NCBI RefSeq assembly: GCF_030704685.1
Contig: NZ_JAUZDX010000012.1
Location: 62,001 to 126,000, forward strand
DNA: 64,000 nucleotides
Origin: Acidovorax sp. A1169
GTDB taxonomy: Bacteria > Pseudomonadota > Gammaproteobacteria > Burkholderiales > Burkholderiaceae_C
Direction: 5' to 3'
The translations under genes and the position numbers were made by a program. Under the pieces are notes generated by a model. The model saw only the letters and a list, made by a program, of their open reading frames with translations. It searched no databases and was not told where the DNA came from. Each line of letters starts with the position of its first letter. Within the stretch, counting starts at the first letter, position 1. This document shows, in pieces, positions 1-7,239 of the stretch.

Positions 1-146
1 TGGCACGCGGCGAACTGGTGGTCGCCTGCAACCAACCGCTGCAGGGCGAGCGCGGCTACTACCTGGTGAGCCCCGCGCATGTGCAGTCGCCGGTGCTGGC
101 GGCGTTTTCGCAATGGCTGCGGGAGGCCGCTCAGGGCAGTGCCTGA
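1..146 (+). CDS. LysR-type transcriptional regulator, C-terminal end (partial)
   Basis: Open at the left edge and read from base 3. The 47 visible residues end in a stop at 144-146. The piece carries the usual close of a LysR effector-binding domain: a strand followed by a GYYLVSP-type segment and a last helix (VLAAFSQWLREAA), as in GcvA-like regulators. The DNA-binding domain lies outside the window, so its target cannot be named. The family call rests on the C-terminal pattern only. Confidence 0.6.
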   Translation, partial: ARGELVVACNQPLQGERGYYLVSPAHVQSPVLAAFSQWLREAAQGSA

Positions 147-372
147 GCAAGGGGCTCCCCCGCTTGCGCCTTGCGGCGGACAGGTCTACGCTGGTGGCGC
201 GGGCAATGGTGGGGTGAGGGCCGCGTCCTCCCTGATCCTACAGCCCGGTTGGAAAGATGGACGGAACGTATGCGCGGTGCGCGGGTCACACCCGTGTGTG
301 GCTTCGGGGAGAAAAGAGTCCTCGGGGCCATGCGGGCACCTCATACCTTCACTATTTCATCAAGGAGCCGTC

Positions 373-606
373 ATGACATTGAACGCGAACTACAGCCCCG
401 TCTACCATGCCCCCCATTTCGAGCCTACGGTGGACGAACTCGCCGCCTTGAAGCACCTGGAGATGGAGAACATCAGCGTCACCTCGGCGCTCAAGGAGCA
501 TCTGTCCGGGCGCTTGTACGAGCACGGCTTCATCACCAAGAACGCCTCGGGCCAACTGGCCATCACCGACACCGGCCGCCATCTGGTGCGCAGGCAGAAC
601 AACTGA
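373..606 (+). CDS. Small hypothetical protein, winged-helix-like
   Basis: Encodes 77 residues. The start at 373 follows an AAGGAG at 362-367 with good spacing, whereas the open frame further upstream has no such site. The protein has no signal peptide or membrane segment. The central part (DELAALKHLEMENISVTSAL) looks helical, and the tail GFITKNASGQLAITDTGRHLV resembles the wing of a small winged helix, where a hydrophobic strand is followed by a turn and a G-R-x-L-V helix. I do not recognise a named family. It is probably cytoplasmic and expressed alone. Confidence 0.6.
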   Translation: MTLNANYSPVYHAPHFEPTVDELAALKHLEMENISVTSALKEHLSGRLYEHGFITKNASGQLAITDTGRHLVRRQNN

Positions 607-707
607 CCACGGCGCTCGCGGCCTGCCGTCTTGGGCAGGCCCTGCGCACTGCGCCTACACACCGGGGCAGCAGGTCATCGCACAATGGCAAACACAAGGA
701 GGCCATG

Positions 708-914
708 ATGCAAGACCCGCGCGAAGAGAACGATTTCGGTGAGTACGACGGATCGACCTACTCGGCCACGCTGCGCGAGCAGGCGGGCCGGTACTACTGC
801 AGCAACCTGGTGATCGATGGGCACAACACCCTCGTGACCAACGACGGTTGGGCCAGCCGCGAAGAGGCCATGCAGGCGCTGGACGAGATTGCGTCGGGCG
901 CGCGCAAGCCTTAG
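708..914 (+). CDS. Small hypothetical protein
   Basis: Encodes 68 residues. AGGAGG at 697-702 is spaced better for the ATG at 708 than for the adjacent ATG at 705. The protein is acidic at the N-terminus (DPREENDFGEYDGS), followed by a short beta-rich part (GRYYCSNLVIDG) and a helix (SREEAMQALDEI). I know no function for it. Its stop codon TAG (912-914) is the outermost triplet of the 270-bp repeat that follows, so the repeat probably landed at or in the end of this gene and may have changed its C-terminus. Confidence 0.6.
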   Translation: MQDPREENDFGEYDGSTYSATLREQAGRYYCSNLVIDGHNTLVTNDGWASREEAMQALDEIASGARKP

Positions 915-1181
915 GGCCTGTTCACACTAATTTCGGGGTCGCGAAGGCCCTTGCCGGCGTGCCAGTCTAGGCGCGTGACGCAGCGTGTGCATGTGCACAC
1001 GCAAGGAGCGCAGCGACGAGTGGCGCGCCGGCAAGGGCCTTCCCTTCGGGTTGCCCGGCCTGGGTGCCGTCTGCGGCGTTGCCCGCGCTTGCAAGGTGCA
1101 CACCTTGCTGCACGCGGGCGCCTTGCATCCAGCCCCCAGGCCGGGCAACGCGATCCCCGAAATTAGTGTGAACAGGCCCTA
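912..1181. repeat. 270-bp structured repeat, three-way junction (copy 1)
   Basis: A perfect 27-bp inverted repeat closes the element (912-938 with 1155-1181). Inside are two arms. Arm 1 has a 17-bp perfect stem (943-959 with 1026-1042) and an apical hairpin at 983-1002 (8-bp stem). Arm 2 has a 15-bp perfect stem (1050-1064 with 1135-1149), an inner 7-bp stem (1081-1087 with 1113-1119) and an apical 8-bp hairpin at 1091-1108. No convincing gene lies inside. Length and plan match the element at 15552-15820, although most stem sequences differ. It may be a non-autonomous mobile element or a structured RNA/DNA unit; I know no named family for it. Confidence 0.85.
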
Positions 1182-1263
1182 GCCCGCCCGGCCCTCAGGG
1201 TCGGTTGCAGGGCCCGTGGGCGCAAGGCGCCACACCCCGGTGTGGTGCCTTGGTTCGTCTCCG

Positions 1264-1662
1264 TTACTGGTCCATTTCTTTGAAAACCTCCGCCGCCACG
1301 CGGAAGGAGTCGATCGCTGCGGGCACGCCGCAGTAGATCGCGGTTTGCAGGAACACTTCCTTCACCTCGTCACGCGTCAGCCCATTGTTGATGGCGCCGC
1401 GCACATGCAGCTTGAGTTCGTGCGGGCGGTTCAACGCCGTGAGCATGGCCAGGTTCAGGAACGAGCGCGTCTTGCGGTCCAGCCCGGGCCGGTTCCACAC
1501 ATCGCCCCAGCAGTACTGGGTCACCATCTCCTGCATGTCGATGTTGAAGTCCGTCGCGTTCTGGATCGCGGCATCCACGTAGGCGGCACCCAACACCTCG
1601 CGGCGGGTAGACAGGCCCTGGTCGAACAGGGCGGGGTTCTTCGGTGCGAAGGCTCGGGTCAT
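1264..1662 (-). CDS. Carboxymuconolactone decarboxylase family protein (PcaC-like)
   Basis: Encodes 132 residues, the usual length for gamma-carboxymuconolactone decarboxylase (EC 4.1.1.44) or close relatives. The start MTRAF at 1662 follows a GGAG; the longer open frame reads through the promoter. Family marks include the N-terminal helix with RREVLG, the YCWGDVWNRPGLD segment, RSFLNLAMLTALNRPHELKLHVRGAINNG in consecutive helices, and a C-terminal YCGVPAA. It would act in the cytoplasm in the protocatechuate branch of the beta-ketoadipate pathway or on a similar lactone. No other pca gene is nearby, so the substrate is open. It is divergent from a GntR regulator with two operators between them. 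Confidence 0.8.
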   Translation of the reverse strand: MTRAFAPKNPALFDQGLSTRREVLGAAYVDAAIQNATDFNIDMQEMVTQYCWGDVWNRPGLDRKTRSFLNLAMLTALNRPHELKLHVRGAINNGLTRDEVKEVFLQTAIYCGVPAAIDSFRVAAEVFKEMDQ

Positions 1663-1730
1663 GAAAACTCCTGGAGGGCAAAGGAATGAAAAGCGCAGCG
1701 GAAGCTTGTGCTGCAGATTAAATACAATAA

Positions 1731-1795
1731 GATTGTCAGACAATCATATGATGGCGATCGGTCTTGAGCAAGCGCTGTATGGTTGTCGGACAATC
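1731..1795. promoter_or_regulatory. Two GntR/FCD-type operators in a divergent promoter region
   Basis: GATTGTCAGACAATC (1731-1745) is a perfect dyad around a central base, and GGTTGTCGGACAATC (1781-1795) is a second copy with the same TTGTCnGACAA core. Their centres are 50 bp apart, near five helical turns. Cores of this type are known for FadR-subfamily (FCD) regulators. The sites lie between the decarboxylase-like gene and the GntR gene, so autoregulation and repression of the enzyme gene are the obvious reading. A/T-rich DNA around 1717-1730 may hold the enzyme promoter. Confidence 0.75.
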
Positions 1796-1826
1796 TGTTT
1801 GCAGGAAGATCCGCTAGGATGCCGCG

Positions 1827-2498
1827 ATGACCGCCATGCTCCGTGTGCCCCGTGAAGAAACCTCCCTGCGCGAGCGCGCCACCAGCGCGCTGCGCCAGGC
1901 CATCCTCGACGGGGTCTTTTCGCCCGGCCAGAAGCTCTCGGAGCGCGAGCTGTGTGAAAGCCTGGAGGTCAGCCGCTCCTGCGTGCGCGAATCCCTGCAG
2001 CACCTGCAGGCCGAAGGGCTGATCACTACCGTCCCGCACCGCGGGCCCGAAGTGAGCACCATCTCGCCCAGTGAGGTGCGCGACATCTACGAAGTGCGCG
2101 CCCACCTCGAAAGCCTGGCCGCCAGGGGATTCGCGCTCAACGCCCCGCCCGAGCAGGTGCGCGCCCTGCGCGCCAAGCTCAACGAACTGGCCAAACCCGC
2201 CCTGGCGCAGGACCGGGTCCGGCTGCTCCAGGCCAAGAACCAGTTCTACGAAATCCTCGTCGACGGTTGCGGCAACCTCGTCGCCGGCCAGATGCTGCGC
2301 CAGCTCAACAACCGCGTGACGGTGCTGCGCCGCATCTCCATGGCCCAGCCCGAGCGGCTGCCCCACACGCTGCAGGAGTTGAACGCCATCGTGTCGGCCA
2401 TCGAGCGCGGCGATGGCGAGGCAGCGGCCAAGCTGTCGGCCGCGCATGTGCAGAAGGCCGGGGAGAACGTGCTCCGGAGCATGGAGCACAAGGGGTAA
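1827..2498 (+). CDS. GntR family transcriptional regulator (FCD/FadR subfamily)
   Basis: Encodes 223 residues. The N-terminal winged helix-turn-helix (about 12-75) carries the GntR pattern: LRQAILDGVFSPGQKLSERELCESLEVSRSCVRESLQHLQAEGLI. Residues about 85-215 are the all-helical FCD effector domain, with the expected D/R-rich YEVRAHLESLAAR and a late HVQKA histidine that in the family helps bind metal or a carboxylate. It most likely binds the twin TTGTCnGACAA sites upstream and controls the divergent carboxymuconolactone-decarboxylase-like gene. The effector is unknown, though FCD regulators commonly sense small organic acids. A second start, MLRVP three codons in, is possible. Confidence 0.88.
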   Translation: MTAMLRVPREETSLRERATSALRQAILDGVFSPGQKLSERELCESLEVSRSCVRESLQHLQAEGLITTVPHRGPEVSTISPSEVRDIYEVRAHLESLAARGFALNAPPEQVRALRAKLNELAKPALAQDRVRLLQAKNQFYEILVDGCGNLVAGQMLRQLNNRVTVLRRISMAQPERLPHTLQELNAIVSAIERGDGEAAAKLSAAHVQKAGENVLRSMEHKG

Positions 2499-2510
2499 CA
2501 GGGCGCTGGC

Positions 2511-2735
2511 TTATTCCTGGATGAAGCGCAGCAGCAGCGCGCTGGTCGCCGGGGCGATCACCAGGTCGCCCTCGATGAAGCCGTAGAGGCGCCCTTCGGG
2601 ACCCGCGGAGTAGAGTTCATTGCCGTCGATGCGGTAGAGCAGGTGTTCGCCATCGCGCACGTACTCGTCGCCATCGACCACGCCCACGTGTTTCCCGGTG
2701 GGGTCGGTCACATTCCATCGGCCGGTATCGAACAT
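2511..2735 (-). CDS. Small hypothetical protein
   Basis: Encodes 74 residues. The start at 2735 has AGGAGA just upstream on the minus strand (2741-2747 region). The protein is beta-rich with a repeating glycine/aspartate pattern (GRWNVTDPTGKHVGVVDGDEYV, then LLYRIDGNELY and RLYGFIEGDLVIAP). This looks like a small beta-barrel or WG/KTSC-like fold, but I cannot assign a family. It has no signal peptide and is convergent with the GntR gene, 12 bp from that gene's stop. Confidence 0.6.
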   Translation of the reverse strand: MFDTGRWNVTDPTGKHVGVVDGDEYVRDGEHLLYRIDGNELYSAGPEGRLYGFIEGDLVIAPATSALLLRFIQE

Positions 2736-2842
2736 GAGAAATCTCCTGATTTGCTGCTGTTTCACTGTCGGATCAGTACTCAAGCCAACGAACATTCTCT
2801 GATGGTTCTTTGGGCTCTGAAAGAGGGCAAATCCGGGATGCC

Positions 2843-3064
2843 TTACGCCCCGCCGTGAATCCCGCATCCCCATCGGCCAGCGATGCGGCAGCGCTGCGGT
2901 GGCACTGGTATCACCGTGAGCCACGGTGCGCGCTTGTGGACGATGCGGCGTACTTCATTAGCCTCCCCTTCGCGCATGTGTGTTGGCCCGTTCTTGTACA
3001 GGAGGTACTGGACACGGTGGGAATTCATGAGCAGCAGGCCTGCGAAGGTTTCAAGGTCACGCAT
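2843..3064 (-). CDS. Small hypothetical protein in remnant island
   Basis: Encodes 73 residues. On the minus strand AGGAG sits about 7 bases before the ATG at 3064, which is the main reason to accept it. The first 50 residues (MRDLETFAGLL through EVRRIVHKRAP) look like normal coding sequence and the rest (cysteine-, glycine- and proline-rich) does not, so the 3' end may be damaged. No family is recognised. It sits at the edge of the less GC-rich stretch that ends at the tRNA-Leu. Confidence 0.4.
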   Translation of the reverse strand: MRDLETFAGLLLMNSHRVQYLLYKNGPTHMREGEANEVRRIVHKRAPWLTVIPVPPQRCRIAGRWGCGIHGGA

Positions 3065-3376
3065 CGCGGGCTCCTAAGTTGAGTAGGCCACCACAATGCG
3101 CTGGATCCCCATGCATCGGCCGCCATTAGCTCATCATCGGACACCCTGCTGTCAGGGGGGCGCCGGCATACCAATCTTCGAGCGCCATACTGTCGCGTCA
3201 GGCGATGAGGGGCGGCGCTCCTGCTGCGGTGCACGCGGCGCGGGCGGCTTCCAGTGCTCGTAGGCCGGCTCCAAAGTCGGGTAGCGAGGTCACGTGAAGC
3301 TTGAGGAACATCGTGCGATATCAGGGTGCGGTGCGGGCGGTTCGCTGTAGGACGCCACCCGGCAGGGATACGCAAG
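3065..3376. other. Gene-free remnant DNA
   Basis: No intact gene is seen. A short plus-strand reading at about 3295-3351 (VKLEEHRAISGCGAGG, then a stop) just before the frameshifted regulator looks like a decayed phage-type leader gene, but this is too short to prove. The stretch probably belongs to the same eroded island as its neighbours. Confidence 0.4.
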
Positions 3377-3560
3377 ATGAACGACCTCATGACCTTGGAC
3401 GAGATCGCCAAGATGCGCCATTGCGGCGCGCGCAACGCCCGGGGATGTGCTGGTCAAGCCGCCCGGTTTCCCACTCGACGATGAGCCATGTATGAGGCTG
3501 GATGTTCCCATGAGGGGTCTCCTCGATTCGGGGAATAGGCAGAGTGCTCTGACTCGCTAG
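3377..3560 (+). pseudogene. Frameshifted small phage-type regulator (AlpA/excisionase-like)
   Basis: Translation from ATG 3377 gives MNDLMTLDEIAKMRHCGARNAR and then breaks. Skipping one G at about 3443 restores a frame that continues DVLVKPPGFPLDDEPCMRLD and ends at 3558-3560. The joined product (about 60 residues) has a short helix-turn-helix of the type found in phage AlpA/excisionase-like proteins, with a DEIAKM helix, an RDVLVK recognition helix and then a GFP turn. A run of four G at 3441-3444 is a natural slip point. The broken gene ends against the convergent toxin gene. The family is inferred from pattern. Confidence 0.5.
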
Positions 3561-3973
3561 ATCTGTTGAAATTTCCCCGAAGTGTTCCAGGGAACCTCGA
3601 GGGCGGCGCGTTCCGTAGTGCACGCCTGTATGACGATTCGGGGCCACCAATGAACGAACTGTGCGGTCTTGTCCCAGTACTGCCGACTGGCCCACGATTT
3701 CTGCAAGACGAACACGGAGAGGTTATAGCGGCGAAGCAACTCGCGCTCGGCGCCATTCCGCTTTCGGAATGCGTCCTGAGAGATGATGGTCCACTTGCCG
3801 CGCTCCTGCCCCAATGCCTCAAGCCATTCCACATCGGGCGTGTTCCGCTTGAATTTGGAGGTCAGGTGAACAACCTCGCCGATCTGGTTGTCTTCGAAGC
3901 GCGCAACGCTGAGGGAAGCGATGCCTGCCACCCAGTTGCCGGGCGGCATGTTGGCGTCGAACAAGAAGTTCAA
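3557..3973 (-). CDS. DUF5615 PIN-like toxin (VapC45-type)
   Basis: Encodes 138 residues. It opens with FLFDANMPP, the N-terminal acidic motif of the DUF5615/Mut7-C PIN-like family. Further in are SVARFEDNQIGEVVHLTSKF, TPDVEWLEALG and the strand WTIISQDAF, whose acidic residues would complete a metal-dependent nuclease centre. Its ATG overlaps the stop of the upstream gene by 4 bases (3970-3973), so the two are translationally coupled as antitoxin then toxin. By analogy with the VapBC45 pair of Mycobacterium it is expected to act on RNA; the target is unknown. Base composition is visibly less GC-rich than the core genes around it. Confidence 0.7.
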   Translation of the reverse strand: MNFLFDANMPPGNWVAGIASLSVARFEDNQIGEVVHLTSKFKRNTPDVEWLEALGQERGKWTIISQDAFRKRNGAERELLRRYNLSVFVLQKSWASRQYWDKTAQFVHWWPRIVIQACTTERAALEVPWNTSGKFQQI

Positions 3974-4695
3974 TGTAGGGTCCGCTTGAGACTTTCCTCA
4001 AAGCGGACTGCAGCTTCTACATACTTGACGGGCATCTCGTAGACGCGGGCTGTGACAGCTTGGGCTTGGTGGTCGCCTCCCTCCGCGACATAGGAGGCGT
4101 AGATCACACTGGTAGGTGTGCCCGTTTCCTCAACGATGGGACTGCCAAACTGTCGCTTGGGATCGATCACGATCGGGGAGGAGCGTCTTGCGGAGCGCTC
4201 TGGGTACCACTTTGATGCTCGGTCACCGTCATAGACGATCCCTGAATACAACGAGGGACGAATGATGTCCTTGAATACCGTTTGCTTGCTCCTCAGGTCC
4301 ACCATGGACGCGGCAATGTGCTCTTCTGAAACTGCCTCCGCATAGATCGTGCGGCCATCGGTCATGAACTTGGGCAAAGACATCGGGTGCGAGACGCCGT
4401 AGAGATCCCTTGCGGAATTCAAGCAGTGCCGGACCACCCGAAGGGAAACACCGTTGCGCATGAATTCCCGGATGAAACGCAGTTCAAGCAGGTCCTGGAA
4501 CCCGATGACATCTTCTTCGAAGTCTTCGCCCACCAGTTGTGTCTGCCACAGGGGGGCGATATCTACCCGCGACTCGGCATCGCCAGGCGTCTTCCGGTAG
4601 TGATACCCGAAAAGCCAGCGCCGAATGTCCCTTGTTGGCACGGCAATGAGCCGGGAGGCCTCAAGGACTGAATAGATTCCGGTGCCGAGATACAT
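3970..4695 (-). CDS. DUF433-type antitoxin with MerR-like N-terminus (VapB45-type)
   Basis: Encodes 241 residues. The N-terminus has a MerR-like helix-turn-helix (YSVLEASRLIAVPTRDIRRWLFGY, about 8-31). The middle has VIGFQDLLELRFIREFMRNGVSLRVVRHCL, typical of the long DUF433 antitoxins that partner DUF5615 toxins, and the C-terminal part should cover the toxin. It is the first gene of the pair and overlaps the toxin by ATGA, so it is likely to repress its own promoter. Composition is less GC-rich than surrounding genes, in line with transfer. The antitoxin role is inferred from order and family. Confidence 0.7.
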   Translation of the reverse strand: MYLGTGIYSVLEASRLIAVPTRDIRRWLFGYHYRKTPGDAESRVDIAPLWQTQLVGEDFEEDVIGFQDLLELRFIREFMRNGVSLRVVRHCLNSARDLYGVSHPMSLPKFMTDGRTIYAEAVSEEHIAASMVDLRSKQTVFKDIIRPSLYSGIVYDGDRASKWYPERSARRSSPIVIDPKRQFGSPIVEETGTPTSVIYASYVAEGGDHQAQAVTARVYEMPVKYVEAAVRFEESLKRTLH

Positions 4696-5150
4696 GTGAA
4701 TGAAAGTTTACAGGAATGGATTTCGTGTTCCTAGGGACGGGTGACATCTCTCATTGGGCGAGAGTGCCGCGGCGCGTGGTGGCCCGGCTGGCGGTGCTGC
4801 TTCACGCGCTGCCATGGAGGGCGGGAACGTCGTGGGCGTGGCCTGAGACCTGACCTGCAAAGCCGGGCTGCCGAGTAACAGGCAGTCGCGGCCAGGCGCC
4901 TGGGAGGCCTGCAATATCCGAGGTGCCATCTTGCTGGTGGCCGAGAACCCGCTGCGCAATATAGCTGCAGCGTGACGGCCGAGGAGATGCACGATAGCGC
5001 CGAGGGCCGGGCTCAGGAGCTGATGGCGCTGCACAAAAACTCTCAGCAGGAGGGTGAAGCTGCCGCCAGCGGGCGGGCAATGGCGCATCGATAGCGCTCA
5101 GCTCATTCCACTTTGCGGAACACATTCCTAAAACCATAGCAAGCAAGCCA
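4696..5150. other. Gene-free stretch between TA pair and tRNA-Leu
   Basis: No complete gene is seen. A 40-codon open stretch from GTG 4972 to the stop at 5092-5094 reads VTAEEMHDSAEGRAQELMA and onward as a helical protein tail. Just before it another frame reads AILLVAENPLRNIAAA to a stop. Together they look like a frameshifted 3' fragment of a lost gene of unknown identity. The stretch adjoins the 3' end of the tRNA, where integrative elements usually insert. Confidence 0.4.
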
Positions 5151-5235
5151 TGGTGCCCGGGGCCGGAATCGAACCGGCACGCCTTGCGGCGGGGGATTTT
5201 GAGTCCCCTGCGTCTACCAATTTCACCACCCGGGC
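5151..5235 (-). tRNA. tRNA-Leu (CAA anticodon)
   Basis: The minus strand gives an 85-nt type II tRNA. Its acceptor GCCCGGG pairs with CCCGGGC, followed by A and an encoded CCA. It has a D-loop of the GAAATTGGTAGACGC leucine type and the anticodon loop CTCAAAA on a GGGGA/TCCCC stem (anticodon CAA, reading UUG). A short variable arm and the GGTTCGATTCC T-loop complete it. The gene runs away from cysM, and its 3' end faces the remnant island at 2.8-5.1 kb. Confidence 0.95.
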
Positions 5236-5276
5236 AGGGAATTCGTGAAGACTCAAATTATGGCACAGTAGGGCGC

Positions 5277-6179
5277 ATGAAATATCCGACGATTGAAGAC
5301 GCGATTGGCAAGACGCCGCTGGTGGCGCTGCAGCGCATTGGGGCGGCAGACAGCACCGCGCGGGGCAACGTGATCCTGGGCAAGCTCGAAGGCAACAACC
5401 CTGCGGGCTCGGTGAAAGACCGGCCGGCGCTGTCGATGATCCGCCGCGCCGAAGAGCGCGGCGACATCCGCCCGGGCGATACCCTCATCGAGGCGACCTC
5501 GGGCAATACCGGCATCGCGCTGGCCATGGCGGCAGCGATCAAGGGGTACCGCATGGTGCTGGTGATGCCCGAAGACCTGTCGGTCGAACGTGCCCAGACC
5601 ATGAAGGCCTTTGGCGCCGACCTGGTGCTCACGCCCAAGAGCGGTGGCATGGAGCATGCGCGCGACCTGGCCGAGGCCATGCAAAAGCGTGGCGAGGGCA
5701 AGGTGCTCGACCAGTTCGCCAATGCCGACAACCCGCGCATCCACTACGAGACCACGGGCCCCGAGCTGTGGGAGCAGACCGATGGGCGCATCACCCACTT
5801 CGTGAGCGCCATGGGCACCACGGGCACCATCACGGGCGTGTCGCGCTTCTTGAAGGAAAAGAACGCCGGGATCCAGATCATCGGTGCGCAGCCGCAGGAG
5901 GGCTCGCGCATCCCCGGCATCCGCAAGTGGCCGCAGGAATACCTGCCCAAGATTTTCGACCCGAGTGCCGTGGACGAAACCGTGAACGTGAGCCAGGACG
6001 ATGCCGAGGACATGGCCCGGCGCCTGGCGCGCGAGGAAGGCATCTTCGGCGGCATCTCGGCGGCAGGGGCCTGCTGGGCGGCGCTGCAGCTGTCGCAGCG
6101 CGTGAGCAATGCGACCATCGTCTTCATTGTCTGTGACCGGGGCGACCGCTACCTCTCCACCGGGGTGTTCCCCGCGTGA
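5277..6179 (+). CDS. cysM: Cysteine synthase B (O-acetylserine sulfhydrylase)
   Basis: Encodes 300 residues, a PLP enzyme of the beta-family that makes cysteine from O-acetylserine and sulfide (or thiosulfate, giving S-sulfocysteine). The PLP lysine is K47 in NPAGSVKDR. The substrate loop TSGNTG is at 74-79, and the phosphate-binding GTTGTITG loop is near 180. The C-terminal REEGIFGGISAAGA and FIVCDRGDRYLSTG are typical of CysM rather than CysK. ATG 5277 fits the family N-terminus (MKYPTIEDAIGKTPLV); the frame extends further upstream through the tRNA gene but that part is not coding. Cytoplasmic; sulfur assimilation. Confidence 0.95.
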   Translation: MKYPTIEDAIGKTPLVALQRIGAADSTARGNVILGKLEGNNPAGSVKDRPALSMIRRAEERGDIRPGDTLIEATSGNTGIALAMAAAIKGYRMVLVMPEDLSVERAQTMKAFGADLVLTPKSGGMEHARDLAEAMQKRGEGKVLDQFANADNPRIHYETTGPELWEQTDGRITHFVSAMGTTGTITGVSRFLKEKNAGIQIIGAQPQEGSRIPGIRKWPQEYLPKIFDPSAVDETVNVSQDDAEDMARRLAREEGIFGGISAAGACWAALQLSQRVSNATIVFIVCDRGDRYLSTGVFPA

Positions 6180-6303
6180 CGGCGCTGGCCGGCCACCGCT
6201 GCTACGCTGTGGTGGCGTGGCCCGCTGGCCCCGCACGATGAACCAATCCAGGCAGCAGCCGGCCCGTATCCGGGGCGGCTGACGCTATAAAATCAAGAGC
6301 AAC

Positions 6304-6870
6304 ATGCAGTACGAACCCCGCCATTGCACCCATTGCGGCACACCGCTGGCCCTCATCACCGTGGCAGAGGATGGTGGCGACAAGCAGCGCCTTCGCTGCC
6401 CGGCCTGCGGCTGGACGCACTGGAACAACCCCACGCCGGTGCTCGCCGCCATCGTGGAGGTCAATGGCCAGGTGCTGCTGGCGCGCAATGCGGCGTGGCC
6501 GGGCAAGATGTTTGCGCTGATCACCGGCTTCATGGAGGCGGGCGAATCGCCGCAGGAAGGCATCGCGCGCGAGGTAAAGGAAGAGACGAACCTCGACGTG
6601 ACCGCCACCACGCTGGTGGGAGCCTACGAGTTCATGCGCATGAACCAGGTCATCATTGCCTACCATGTGGTGGCCCATGGCGAGGTGAAGCTATCGCCCG
6701 AGCTGGTGGACTACCGGATGTACGATCTGGCTGACCTCAAGTGCTGGCCTGCCGGCACCGGCTATGCGCTGGCCGACTGGCTGCGCACGCGCGGGCACGA
6801 GCCGGTGTTCTTCACCGCCGAAGAAAATGCAGAGCGACGCCGCGGCCTGGACCTGCCGCCAAAGGACTGA
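6304..6870 (+). CDS. Nudix hydrolase with N-terminal zinc ribbon
   Basis: Encodes 188 residues. An N-terminal zinc ribbon (CTHC at 8-11, CPAC near 32-35) precedes a Nudix fold. The Nudix box reads G-F-M-E-A-G-E-S, then REVKEET, with the usual glycine after EEx replaced by N. It is similar to the NUDIX/zinc-ribbon proteins related to NudC, which hydrolyse NAD(H)-like or other dinucleotides, but it lacks the full NudC N-terminal domain and the true substrate is open. It lies 5 bp upstream of tusA and is probably co-transcribed with it. Confidence 0.85.
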   Translation: MQYEPRHCTHCGTPLALITVAEDGGDKQRLRCPACGWTHWNNPTPVLAAIVEVNGQVLLARNAAWPGKMFALITGFMEAGESPQEGIAREVKEETNLDVTATTLVGAYEFMRMNQVIIAYHVVAHGEVKLSPELVDYRMYDLADLKCWPAGTGYALADWLRTRGHEPVFFTAEENAERRRGLDLPPKD

Positions 6871-6875
6871 CGACC

Positions 6876-7115
6876 ATGGACATCCACAAAGAAATCGACA
6901 CGCGCGGACTGAACTGCCCCCTGCCCATCCTCAAGGCCAAGAAGGCGCTGGCCGACCTGGCCAGCGGCCAGTTGCTCAAGGTCGTGTCCACCGACGTGGG
7001 CTCGGTGCGTGACTTCCAGGCGTTTGCCAAGCAGACCGGCAACGAGTTGGTGGAGCAGACCACCGAGGGCGAAGACGAAAGCAAAGAGTTCATCCACATC
7101 CTGCGCCGCCGCTGA
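6876..7115 (+). CDS. tusA: Sulfur carrier protein TusA/SirA family
   Basis: Encodes 79 residues. The motif RGLNCPLPILKAKKAL contains the persulfide cysteine C14 and the CPxP signature. The rest follows the two-layer alpha/beta fold (LKVVSTDVGSVRDFQAFA, then ELVEQTTEGEDESKEFIHILRR). TusA relays sulfur from cysteine desulfurase to tRNA thiolation and, in many betaproteobacteria, to other sulfur pathways. It starts 5 bp after the Nudix gene and is close to cysM. A bidirectional terminator follows. Confidence 0.9.
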   Translation: MDIHKEIDTRGLNCPLPILKAKKALADLASGQLLKVVSTDVGSVRDFQAFAKQTGNELVEQTTEGEDESKEFIHILRRR

Positions 7116-7159
7116 AGAAGGCGGCTTGAACGCGGGCGAGAAGAATGCCCGTCCCAGTT

Positions 7160-7197
7160 AAAAATCCTCCTACTGCGTTGGCAATGGGAGGATTTTT
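7160..7197. terminator. Bidirectional intrinsic terminator between tusA and galU
   Basis: AAAAATCCTCC at 7160-7170 pairs with GGAGGATTTTT at 7187-7197, an 11-bp stem with a 16-nt loop. The A/T ends give a T tract in both directions. It lies between two convergent genes, as expected. Confidence 0.85.
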
Positions 7198-7239
7198 CAA
7201 ATGGGGTCTGCCGCATCGACTGCGGCAAGGGCTGCTGCC

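Noticed and set aside
912..1181. Possible CRISPR array or insertion sequence
   Set aside because: No regular direct repeats and no transposase frame; the internal symmetry is nested inverted pairing only.
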